Origin: Ectothiorhodospira shaposhnikovii
GTDB lineage: Bacteria > Pseudomonadota > Gammaproteobacteria > Ectothiorhodospirales > Ectothiorhodospiraceae
Length of the DNA: 64,000 nucleotides
Direction: 5' to 3'
NCBI RefSeq assembly: GCF_016584105.1
Contig: NZ_NRSM01000019.1
Coordinates: 1-64,000 of the forward strand
In this document: in pieces, positions 26,985 through 35,067 of the stretch
Layout: every line of letters begins with the position of its first letter
Position numbering within the stretch: the stretch's first letter is position 1
Translations under genes and position numbers: made by a program
The notes under the pieces: model-generated
Told to the model about the DNA's origin: nothing
The model's input: only the letters and a program-made list of their open reading frames with translations
Database searches by the model: none

Positions 26985-27887
26985 ATGCCCAGTGCAGATC
27001 GGAAACTCACGCGAATCGGCGTCTTTTACGATGGTAATTTTTTCCTTCACGTCAGCAACTACTATCACTACGTCCATTCAAGGAAGTCACGGATCAGCAT
27101 ATCCGGCCTGCACCAGTTTATACGGCACAAGGTTGCCGCGGAGGAGGGGGTTGATGCCAGGTATTGTCAGATAGTTGATGCCCACTACTTCAGAGGGCGC
27201 CTTCGTGCACAGGATGCAGAGCAGCGCGATATCCTGCTCAAGGAGAGGCTTTTTGATGATGTCCTGATGCGTCAGGGGGTCACGACCCATTACCTTCCGC
27301 TCGGACCCGGTGGCGAAAAGGGCATTGATGTCTGGCTGGCCCTTGAGGCATACGAGCTGGCAATTTACAAGCGCTTTGATGTCAGTGTGATAGTGGCCTC
27401 CGATGGGGATTTTGTTCCCTTGGTCAGAAAGCTCAGTACCGTAGGTACGCGGGTCATGCTGATGGCGTGGGACTTCAAGTTCACCGACCAGAACGATCAG
27501 GAGAGGGAAACCCGCACATCCCAGGCCTTGTTGGCGGAAGTCACCTATCCGGTGTTAATGCATGAGATCATTGACGATCGCTCGCTGCGCAATGCTCCGC
27601 TGATAAACGGGTTGTTCGTGCCAAAGTCGGAATTCAGTGTCAGATCAGTCATTGCCGAGGCGAATCCAAAGGGTGGTTCCAGGGATGACACCCTCACGGG
27701 GCGAATCCAGAACCTGAAAGAAGGGTTTGGTTTCATCACTCCGACGGTGGGTGGAAGCAACCTGTTCTTTTTTCATGCCTCAGTACTCAATGCGGATTTT
27801 GCTGAACTGAAGATCGGCGATTGCGTCGAGTACGAAATGGGCACCAACGAGAAGGGGCCGTGTGCTGTCAGCATCAAGGTGGTGTGA
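26985..27887 (+). CDS. NYN-domain putative ribonuclease fused to a cold-shock domain
   Basis: A 300-residue protein. The N-terminal NYN (PIN-like) domain covers about 1-190. Its acidic residues are in GVFYDGNFF, GIDVWLAL and ASDGDFVPLVRKL, the usual metal-binding aspartates of this nuclease fold. The last 65 residues form a cold-shock/S1-like OB fold (GRIQNLKEGFGFI and LFFFHASV, i.e. RNP1- and RNP2-like). The pairing suggests an RNA-binding nuclease. Base composition looks less GC-rich than its neighbours, hinting at transfer. It appears to be a single gene. Confidence 0.82.
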   Translation: MPSADRKLTRIGVFYDGNFFLHVSNYYHYVHSRKSRISISGLHQFIRHKVAAEEGVDARYCQIVDAHYFRGRLRAQDAEQRDILLKERLFDDVLMRQGVTTHYLPLGPGGEKGIDVWLALEAYELAIYKRFDVSVIVASDGDFVPLVRKLSTVGTRVMLMAWDFKFTDQNDQERETRTSQALLAEVTYPVLMHEIIDDRSLRNAPLINGLFVPKSEFSVRSVIAEANPKGGSRDDTLTGRIQNLKEGFGFITPTVGGSNLFFFHASVLNADFAELKIGDCVEYEMGTNEKGPCAVSIKVV

Positions 27888-28372
27888 TGATTCGGCGCAT
27901 CTTGCCGGGTGAATGTTCAGGCAAGATCAGGGTTATTAACCCGGTGACCTGAAAGCGGGTACTCACAAAGTTCCTCCGGCGCGAAACAAGGATCAACTGA
28001 AACCGGAGGTGCTGTCTCATCTATGCAAGCTGCAAAAATTGCCCGAGCAGATTGCGAACTGTTTTCAGTTCAAGCTCATTCAGCATGCAGTAGCGTAGCT
28101 ATTTGATTGACGGATTAATGTCGCTCTGTTTCACAAGGAAATCCTTGCCGAATAACTTGGGGATTCCCCGGCTCTAGCAGGGATACATGGCCCATGTCGA
28201 TCATGGGTACTTGGCTGCGCCCGCTGTACGATACTTGTAGAAGGGAATAAAGCGGAAAAGTTATAGTGGTGCTCAAAGGATCTGGCCGATGGCGCAGGTG
28301 AATCACGGACTAGCGTGTTTCCAGAACCCTCAATGCATGCGATAACCCGGCATTAAAGAGGAATTCATCCTC
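27888..28372. other. 485-bp intergenic stretch of lower GC, no recognised gene
   Basis: It contains several small inverted repeats: CTTGCC/GGCAAG (27901-27925), GGGTTATTAACCC (about 27930-27942), CCTCCGG/CCGGAGG (about 27973-28009) and CCCATG/CATGGG (about 28191-28207). A short open stretch at 27932-28100 reads like protein (DQLKPEVLSHLCKLQKLPEQ) but has no start codon, so it may be a gene relic. The promoter for the binding-protein gene downstream is expected near 28300-28350 but is not clear. Confidence 0.4.
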
Positions 28373-29584
28373 ATGTCTTGTCTGCTGGCATTGCAGAGAC
28401 TCGTATTCAGGCGCACCGTATTTGCGGTGGCTTGCTTATTGGTTTTCGGTTTTATTTTTAATGCTGCCTTGGGGTATGTTCTGGCAAGTCATGCAGATCC
28501 ACCACGCGTGGAGACTCCCCCTGCTGCCGTCATCGGCGGCAATAGTGCCTCTGAGTCTTCGAGATTCCATATTGCGGTCTTTACCCCAACCACGGCGGAT
28601 AACACCTATTGGCCAGAGATCCATTCGGTGCTACATGCCGTCGCTGCTGATCTTGAGATCGACCTTGAGATTCATGAGTTTAGTGTTCTGGATCGCTTTG
28701 CGACAGTGTCGGCTGGAGTGAGGCGACTGACGACAGAGCCTCTGCCGGATGCGGCCATCTTCTCGGTTGAGTTTGGACAGGCGAGCCGGTTGATGAAGGC
28801 AGCCGAGAAAATTGGAATCCCCTTTTTCCTGAACGGCCCGCTATTTCCTGAAGAACTGGCAGAAATAGGGAAAAGACCTGGCCGGGACTATAAGTACTGG
28901 GCTGGTTATTTCCATGAAGACGAAGAACGGAAAGGCTATCTCCTGGCGCAGGAACTGATCGCCGCCGCCCGGGAGGGAAATGCAGGGAAGGCTGACACGA
29001 TCCAGGTGGCGGGCATCAATGGATCCAGGTCCTGGTACGGATCAATTCTGCGTGAAGCCGGGCTGCGCCGGGCAGTGGACGAATATCCGGATGTCCGGTT
29101 GGTGCAGATGGTATACACGCAATGGACGCCGGAAGAGGGACGCAGGATGGCCAGCCAGATCTTGCGCCGCTATCCCGAGATTTCTGTGCTGTGGGCGGCC
29201 AGTGACCAGTTGGCGATCGGTGCCGCTGAAGCAATCGACAATGATCCGGCCGATGACGGTCCGGTTGTGCTGACCGGCGGACTGGATCTATCGCATGCTG
29301 GTATTGATGCCGTGCTGAAAGGCAAACTTGTGGCAACCGTCGCCGGCACCAGTTTGCTGTGGGCTCAGGTGATGATCGATTTGCATGATCACCTGCATGG
29401 GCTTGACCCTGTCAGCGACTCAAGCTCTGTGGTGCTATCCGCGCCGATCGTTGCCGATCGCTCCACGGCGGAAGACATTTGGGGCTGGATACGCAGTTTC
29501 GATTCGATCGACTTTCGCCGATATTCCCGTTTCCATCACGGCAAAGATGTGTCCCGCCTGAGTGAGATCACGGGAGATCGGTAG
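28373..29584 (+). CDS. LuxP-like periplasmic substrate-binding protein
   Basis: A 403-residue protein. An N-terminal anchor/signal helix (VFAVACLLVFGFIFNAALGYVL) is followed by a two-lobed sugar-binding-type fold (Peripla_BP_4): FHIAVFTPTTADNTYWPEIH, IFSVEFGQASRLMKAAEKIGIPFFLNG, ILRRYPEISVLWAASDQLAIGAAEAI and VVLTGGLDLSHAGIDAVLKG. No ABC permease or ATPase is near. Instead it is three bases upstream of a GGDEF-EAL receptor, so it most likely acts as the periplasmic ligand sensor for it, as LuxP does for LuxQ or NspS for MbaA. The ligand is unknown. Confidence 0.8.
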   Translation: MSCLLALQRLVFRRTVFAVACLLVFGFIFNAALGYVLASHADPPRVETPPAAVIGGNSASESSRFHIAVFTPTTADNTYWPEIHSVLHAVAADLEIDLEIHEFSVLDRFATVSAGVRRLTTEPLPDAAIFSVEFGQASRLMKAAEKIGIPFFLNGPLFPEELAEIGKRPGRDYKYWAGYFHEDEERKGYLLAQELIAAAREGNAGKADTIQVAGINGSRSWYGSILREAGLRRAVDEYPDVRLVQMVYTQWTPEEGRRMASQILRRYPEISVLWAASDQLAIGAAEAIDNDPADDGPVVLTGGLDLSHAGIDAVLKGKLVATVAGTSLLWAQVMIDLHDHLHGLDPVSDSSSVVLSAPIVADRSTAEDIWGWIRSFDSIDFRRYSRFHHGKDVSRLSEITGDR

Positions 29585-29587
29585 ATC

Positions 29588-32500
29588 ATGCCAATGGCCT
29601 GGACAAGAACGAAGCACCTTGGCTTCATCATCCTGATGAGCACCGTTGTAACGGTGCTCATTCTGGTGTTTCAGGCCTACGTCTTTTATCAGCAGGGAGT
29701 AAAGGATCGTGATCAGGCCCTGCAGTCGGTAGAGAAAAGCTATCTCGACCCAACCGCCGCCGCAGTTTTTTTCTTCGAACAGGAGCAGTTGAACCTGATT
29801 TCCGGGGGGTTGGTCCGGCTGCCGTATATCGATGCGGTATCCGTCTACGAATATGTCCTGGGGGAGTACCAGCCGCTTCTGAGGACGATGGAAGATCCTG
29901 GGGACCTCGAATCGTTTGATTTTGCGTTGTTGTATGACCATGAAGGGGATCAGCGTCATATTGGAAAACTGACGGTCTATTCCGACCTTCACCACCTGCG
30001 GGCGCAGGTATTGGAAAACCTGAGGCGTACGGCCGGGTTCAATCTCTTGATTCTCTTGGGGATGGCGGTATGCGTGTGGTGGCTCACCAAGCGCGCTTTT
30101 TACCTGGCCTCAATCAAACGCCAACTTGAGGACAATACGCGACTTATGAGTATGGCCGCGTCGGTTGCGAAAATCGGCGGCTGGGTGGTTGATCTGGAAA
30201 CCGATAGGGTGTACTGGTCGGATGAGGTTTGCCGTATCCATGATATGCCGCCCGGTTCGACGGTTTCTATTGAAGAGGGCATCAGGTACTACGCCCCCGA
30301 GTACCGTGAGCGGATCGCCGAACTGTTTGAGGCGTGTGCCCGGGACGGGATGCCGTATGACGAGGAGTTTGAGATCCTGAGCGCCTCTGGGAAGCGTGTC
30401 TGGGTTCGTACGGTGTCGCAGCCGATACGTGATATGAATGGACGTATTGTCCGTGTTGCGGGCGCCTACCAGGAAGTGACGCAACGGCGCCAGGCGGAGC
30501 AACGACTACAGGAGTCGGAGGCCATGCTGCGCGCGGTCACCGAAGCCTCGCCGGACCCTATCTTCATGTCCGACGACAGAGGCAAGCTGGTGTACTGCAA
30601 CCCGGCGTTCGAAACTACCCTTGGGTTCCCGCCGGAGGCCTTGATCGGGCGGACCGTTCACGAGGCCCTTGCGCCAGAGCGTCACCGTGAAGCGATCGCT
30701 CGCGGCTACGCGGAATTTGTCCAAGCGGGCCCCAGCCCCGTGCTCAGGACCCTGACAGAGCTTGAGGCTTTGCATGGTGACGGGCACGAAGTGCAAATTG
30801 AGTTGTCCATGTCGGCGCTACAGATCGATGGCCGCTGGCACGCAGTGGGGGTGATGCGCGACATCACTAGGCGCAAGCAGTTCGAACAGGTCCTCTCCAC
30901 TCTCAATCGCGAGTTGGCCCGACTGGGGGGGGATGAGTTTTTCGGCCACGCCTGCCGCCTGCTGTGCGAGGCACTGGGTACCGACATCGCCTTTGTGGGC
31001 CTTCTGGAGGCGGAACAGTACCGGTTGGAGGCGTTTGCCGGTTGGACCGATGGCCATTTGCTCACGCCCTTTCACTACGACCTGTCGGGGACGCTTTGTG
31101 CGGATATCATCAGGGAGGGGGCCGTCTGCTATCCGGAGGACAGCCAGTCCCTGTTCCCCGGTGACCCTCTGCTCAAGGAGATCGGCATCCAGGCGTGCGT
31201 CGGCCATAAGCTGATCGACAAGCAGGACCGGACGCTGGGGATTCTGCTCACATTGGGCCGGCGGCCGCTGACGGAGCAAGTGCGCGGCCTGGCCCTGTCC
31301 CTGCTGGGGTTATTCGTCGATCGCGTGGCCTCCGAGATCCAGCGCAGCGCGGCGGAGAAACAGTTGAGGCAGGCCGCCAACGTATTCCATTACGCTAACG
31401 AAGGGATCCTGATCACGACCTCCCAAGGCGACATCATCGACGTCAACGCTGCCTTCACCCGCATCACTGGTTACGAGCGGCATGAGGTGTTGGGACAGAA
31501 TCCGCGCTTGCTCAAGTCCGGCAGGCAAGGTAAAGCCTTCTACTCCGAGATGTGGCGGGCCCTGCAGGACGAGGGCAGTTGGACCGGCGAGATCTGGAAC
31601 CGTCACAAAGACGGCGACTCTTACGCCGAGATGCTGACCATCAGCGCGGTGCGCGGTGCCGACGGCACGATACAGCGCTACGTCGGGCTGTTTTCCGACA
31701 TCACGCAGATCAAGGAGCAGCAACGGCAACTGGAGCACATGGCTCACTTCGACGCGCTCACCGGACTACCCAACCGGGTCTTGCTGGCGGACCGTCTGCA
31801 GCAGGCGATGGCCCTGATGGCTCGGCGTCGACAGCAGTTGGCGCTGGTCTATATCGACCTGGACAGCTTCAAGATGGTCAATGATCACTACGGTCATGAT
31901 GCGGGGGATCGTCTGCTGGTCGCCTTGGCCGAAAAGCTGCAGGCTTCCCTGCGTGATGGAGATACTCTGGCCCGTTTGGGAGGGGACGAGTTCGTTGCGG
32001 TATTGCTGGATCTGCCCGATGTCGAGTCCGCAAGACCGCTGCTGCAGCGCTTGCTCAACGCCGCGTCCTGTCCGGTGAGTGATGGGGAGCACAGCCTGCA
32101 GGTCTGCGCCAGCCTGGGGCTCAGTCTCTATCCTCAGGCCGAACCGATTGATGCCGACCAGCTACTGCGCCAGGCGGATCAGGCGATGTACCAGGCCAAG
32201 CTCGCCGGCGGGAATCGTTACCACCTGTTCGATGTGGAACATGATCGCTACCAACGCGATCGGCACGAGGCTCTGGAGGCGATTCGCCAGGGATTGGAAA
32301 ACAATGAATTTGTGCTCTTCTATCAGCCAAAGGTTGCCATGGCGACTGGCGTTTTGTTGGGTGCTGAGGCTCTGATCCGGTGGCAGCACCCAGAGCGGGG
32401 TCTGCTACTACCCGTCGACTTTCTGCCGCAGCTGGCGGGCCACCCGCTGATGGTAGGGCTGGGCGACTGGGTGATCGAGGCGGCGCTGGCGCAGATCAGC

Positions 32501-33388
32501 CAATGGCGTGAGCAGGGGCATGCCCTGACGGTCAGCGTCAATGTGGATGCGCTGCAACTAACCCAATCCGACTTTGTTGCCAAGCTGCGCGCCGCACTGG
32601 CCCGCTACCCTGCCGTGCAACCGGGTGACATGGAACTGGAGGTCATTGAGACCAGCGCCCTACGGGATATTGCTCACATTTCCAGCTTGATCAGAGAATG
32701 TCGGGGGTTCGGTGTCAGTTTCTCACTGGATGATTTCGGCACCGGCTACTCCTCGTTGACCTATCTGAAGCGATTGCCTGTAGAGACCCTGAAGATCGAT
32801 CAAAGCTTTGTGCGCGACATGCTGGATGATCCGGATGATCTAGCCATTCTGCATGGGGTGATCGGCCTGGCCGAGAGCTTCCAGCGTGGCGTGATCGCCG
32901 AAGGGGTTGAGACCGAGATTCACGGCCAAATGCTGTTGCAGCTGGGCTGCAAAATCGGCCAAGGCTATGCCATAGCAAAACCCATGCCTTCAGAAGAGAT
33001 GACGCGATGGCATGCACGGTGGCAACCTCATGCCAGTTGGAATGGAACCTCCCCCATCCCCGCTACTCTGCTGCCCGTGCTATTCGGCATGGTTGCCCAT
33101 CGTGCTTGGATGAATGCGCTAAAAGCGTACCTGCACGAGACAAACCCGAATCCCCCCGAACTGTCACCGCAACAATGCCACTTTGGTCGTTGGTTGGCGA
33201 GTCAGGATGGCAGGGGAGACGCCTGCCCCATGATACTTACCCTACACGAACAGGTGCATCAACTGGGCTGCGAACTGATCGTGCTCACACAGAAGGGTGA
33301 CGATCACCTGGCCCGGAAGCGTTTGACCGAAGTGGAGGCTCTGCATGACCGACTCATGGAGGCAATTTGGGAGTTGATCGGAACCTGA
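29588..33388 (+). CDS. PAS/GAF GGDEF-EAL receptor with C-terminal CZB zinc-binding domain
   Basis: A 1266-residue inner-membrane protein. Membrane helices at about 11-32 and 151-168 enclose a periplasmic domain of about 115 residues. Then come PAS (about 185-300), PAS (305-430), GAF (435-590), PAS (597-715), GGDEF (725-885; GGDEF intact, inhibitory site RDGD) and EAL (905-1150; GAEALIRW, LDDFGTGYSSL, AEGVETE). Both catalytic domains look intact. The last 100 residues are a CZB zinc-binding domain: HRAWMNAL, CHFGRWLAS and LHEQVHQLG supply the expected His and Cys ligands. It is co-transcribed with the LuxP-like protein and predicted to set c-di-GMP in response to that ligand and to zinc. Confidence 0.9.
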   Translation: MPMAWTRTKHLGFIILMSTVVTVLILVFQAYVFYQQGVKDRDQALQSVEKSYLDPTAAAVFFFEQEQLNLISGGLVRLPYIDAVSVYEYVLGEYQPLLRTMEDPGDLESFDFALLYDHEGDQRHIGKLTVYSDLHHLRAQVLENLRRTAGFNLLILLGMAVCVWWLTKRAFYLASIKRQLEDNTRLMSMAASVAKIGGWVVDLETDRVYWSDEVCRIHDMPPGSTVSIEEGIRYYAPEYRERIAELFEACARDGMPYDEEFEILSASGKRVWVRTVSQPIRDMNGRIVRVAGAYQEVTQRRQAEQRLQESEAMLRAVTEASPDPIFMSDDRGKLVYCNPAFETTLGFPPEALIGRTVHEALAPERHREAIARGYAEFVQAGPSPVLRTLTELEALHGDGHEVQIELSMSALQIDGRWHAVGVMRDITRRKQFEQVLSTLNRELARLGGDEFFGHACRLLCEALGTDIAFVGLLEAEQYRLEAFAGWTDGHLLTPFHYDLSGTLCADIIREGAVCYPEDSQSLFPGDPLLKEIGIQACVGHKLIDKQDRTLGILLTLGRRPLTEQVRGLALSLLGLFVDRVASEIQRSAAEKQLRQAANVFHYANEGILITTSQGDIIDVNAAFTRITGYERHEVLGQNPRLLKSGRQGKAFYSEMWRALQDEGSWTGEIWNRHKDGDSYAEMLTISAVRGADGTIQRYVGLFSDITQIKEQQRQLEHMAHFDALTGLPNRVLLADRLQQAMALMARRRQQLALVYIDLDSFKMVNDHYGHDAGDRLLVALAEKLQASLRDGDTLARLGGDEFVAVLLDLPDVESARPLLQRLLNAASCPVSDGEHSLQVCASLGLSLYPQAEPIDADQLLRQADQAMYQAKLAGGNRYHLFDVEHDRYQRDRHEALEAIRQGLENNEFVLFYQPKVAMATGVLLGAEALIRWQHPERGLLLPVDFLPQLAGHPLMVGLGDWVIEAALAQISQWREQGHALTVSVNVDALQLTQSDFVAKLRAALARYPAVQPGDMELEVIETSALRDIAHISSLIRECRGFGVSFSLDDFGTGYSSLTYLKRLPVETLKIDQSFVRDMLDDPDDLAILHGVIGLAESFQRGVIAEGVETEIHGQMLLQLGCKIGQGYAIAKPMPSEEMTRWHARWQPHASWNGTSPIPATLLPVLFGMVAHRAWMNALKAYLHETNPNPPELSPQQCHFGRWLASQDGRGDACPMILTLHEQVHQLGCELIVLTQKGDDHLARKRLTEVEALHDRLMEAIWELIGT

Positions 33389-33446
33389 TGGTGGAAGCGA
33401 GTCCAACTTTGAGCCCATGGTTTTTCGCCTTCAAGGCCCAAAACTA

Positions 33447-33483
33447 AAAAAGGACCAGCAACGCTAAGTTACTGGTCCTTTTC
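33447..33483. terminator. Bidirectional terminator between GGDEF-EAL gene and tRNA-Arg
   Basis: AAAAGGACCAG (33448-33458) pairs with CTGGTCCTTTT (33472-33482) around a 13-base loop. T-runs occur on both strands, so it can end the plus-strand receptor gene and the minus-strand tRNA. Confidence 0.85.
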
Positions 33484-33489
33484 TTATTA

Positions 33490-33566
33490 TGGCGCGCCCG
33501 GAAGGATTCGAACCTCCGACCACCTGGTTCGTAGCCAGGTACTCTATCCAACTGAGCTACGGGCGC
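33490..33566 (-). tRNA. tRNA-Arg (anticodon ACG)
   Basis: A 77-base cloverleaf on the minus strand. The acceptor stem GCGCCCG pairs with CGGGCGC, the D-arm is TAGCTCAGTTGGATAGAGTA, and the anticodon stem-loop CTGGCTACGAACCAG gives ACG. The T-arm contains GGAGGTTCGAATCC, the discriminator is G and CCA is encoded. No integrase gene or second copy of its 3' end is seen nearby. Confidence 0.97.
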
Positions 33567-33621
33567 TGAACAACTGAAGCGCGCATTTTATGGACGGGGC
33601 CGAGGGGTGTCAAGGATTTTT

Positions 33622-35067
33622 TTAGAAGCTCCCGAACAGGGTCCCCAGGGTGATCAGCACCACCAGCGAGATGAACGGGGCCAGCATGGCTACCATGGCC
33701 ACGTCGAAATAGGCCTGGCGATGGGTGAGGCCACAGATGGCCAGCAGGGTGATGACCGCGCCGTTGTGGGGCAGGGTGTCCAGCCCTCCGGTGGCCACCG
33801 CCGTCACCCGGTGCAGCAGTTCCGGATCGATGCCCCGGGCCTGGGCCATTTCCATGTAGGTCTCGCCCAGGGTGGACAGGGCGATGCTCATGCCCCCCGA
33901 GGCGGAGCCGGTCATGCCCGCCAGGATGTTCACCGCGATGGCCAGGGAAATGAGGGGGTTGTCGCCCCCCAGCCCCACTACCGTATCGCGGATCAGCAGG
34001 AAGGCCGCCAGGGAGGCGATGACGGCGCCAAAGCCCACCAGGCTGGCGGTGTTGAAGATGGGCAGCAGGGAGGCGTTGGCACCGCTATCCACCGACTGTT
34101 TGAGTGTGGGCAGGCGTTTCCAGTTGGTGGCGATCACCACCAGCAGCGACAGCACCAGGGCGGCGATGACGGACCAGATCCCCCGCACCTGTTCGATGCT
34201 GGTCTCACCGTACAGGGGCAGGGCCAGGAAGTCCGTGTCCATGCGCGGGATGATCAGGAAGGTGAACAGCAGGTTGATGGCGATCACCAGCACCAGGGGC
34301 AGCATGGCCACGAACACGGAGGGCGGTGCCGCCGGGCGTTGTTCCACCGGCAGTTCCATGAGATCGAAGCCCTCGCCTGAGGCCTTTTCCCGCAGTTCCT
34401 TGTTGGGGGTGAAGTCCGCATCCGGATGGTCGCCGTAGCCTTCATGGGCCAGTTTGCGGGACCGGTAGGTGAGCCAGAGCATGCCCAGGGTGAACATCAC
34501 CAGGGCGGTGATGATGCCCAGGCCCGGCGCGGCAAATGGAGAGGTGCCGAAGTAGGGCATGGGGATGGCGTTCTGGATCGCCGGGGTGCCGGGCAGGGCG
34601 GTCATGGTGAAGGTGAAAGCGCCCAGGGCGATGGTGGCCGGGATCAGGCGCTTGGGAATGTTCGACTGGCGGAACAGGGCGGCGGCGATGGGGTAGACCG
34701 CAAACGCCACCACGAACAGGGAAACCCCGCCGTAGGTCATCAGGGCGCAGGAGAGCACCACCGCCAGGATGGCCCGGCTGCTGCCCAGCCAGCTGATGAT
34801 GGCCTTGGCCAGCACGTCCGCGCTGCCTGAATCCTCCATCAGCTTGCCGAAGATGGCCCCCAGCAGGAAAACCGGGAAGTAGAGGGTGATGAAATCCCCC
34901 GCCGCCCCCATGAAGATCTGGGTGTAGCTGCCCAGCACCGGGCCGTCCATGGTGGCCACCACGGCGAAGGTGGCCAGGGCCGGGGCCAGGATCAGCAGGC
35001 TGATGCCCCGGTAGGCCAGGTACATGAGCAGGCCCAGGGCGATGAGAATGACCAGGATACCCATCAT
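33622..35067 (-). CDS. GntP-family permease
   Basis: A 481-residue polytopic transporter of the gluconate:H+ symporter (GntP) family with about 12-14 membrane helices. It begins GILVILIALGLLMYLAYRGISLLIL. GALFTFTMTALPGTPAIQNAIP-like features and GGLDTLPHNGAVITLLAICGL near the end are typical. Family members carry gluconate and also hydroxy acids such as 3-hydroxybutyrate. Its start overlaps the stop of the patatin-like gene, so the two are coupled. A role in hydroxybutyrate or storage-polymer turnover is an inference. Confidence 0.85.
   Translation of the reverse strand: MMGILVILIALGLLMYLAYRGISLLILAPALATFAVVATMDGPVLGSYTQIFMGAAGDFITLYFPVFLLGAIFGKLMEDSGSADVLAKAIISWLGSSRAILAVVLSCALMTYGGVSLFVVAFAVYPIAAALFRQSNIPKRLIPATIALGAFTFTMTALPGTPAIQNAIPMPYFGTSPFAAPGLGIITALVMFTLGMLWLTYRSRKLAHEGYGDHPDADFTPNKELREKASGEGFDLMELPVEQRPAAPPSVFVAMLPLVLVIAINLLFTFLIIPRMDTDFLALPLYGETSIEQVRGIWSVIAALVLSLLVVIATNWKRLPTLKQSVDSGANASLLPIFNTASLVGFGAVIASLAAFLLIRDTVVGLGGDNPLISLAIAVNILAGMTGSASGGMSIALSTLGETYMEMAQARGIDPELLHRVTAVATGGLDTLPHNGAVITLLAICGLTHRQAYFDVAMVAMLAPFISLVVLITLGTLFGSF

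Noticed and set aside
33490-33566. tRNA-Arg as an integration site for a mobile element carrying the GGDEF-EAL genes
   Set aside because: No integrase gene, no duplicated tRNA 3' end and no flanking repeat were found in the window.
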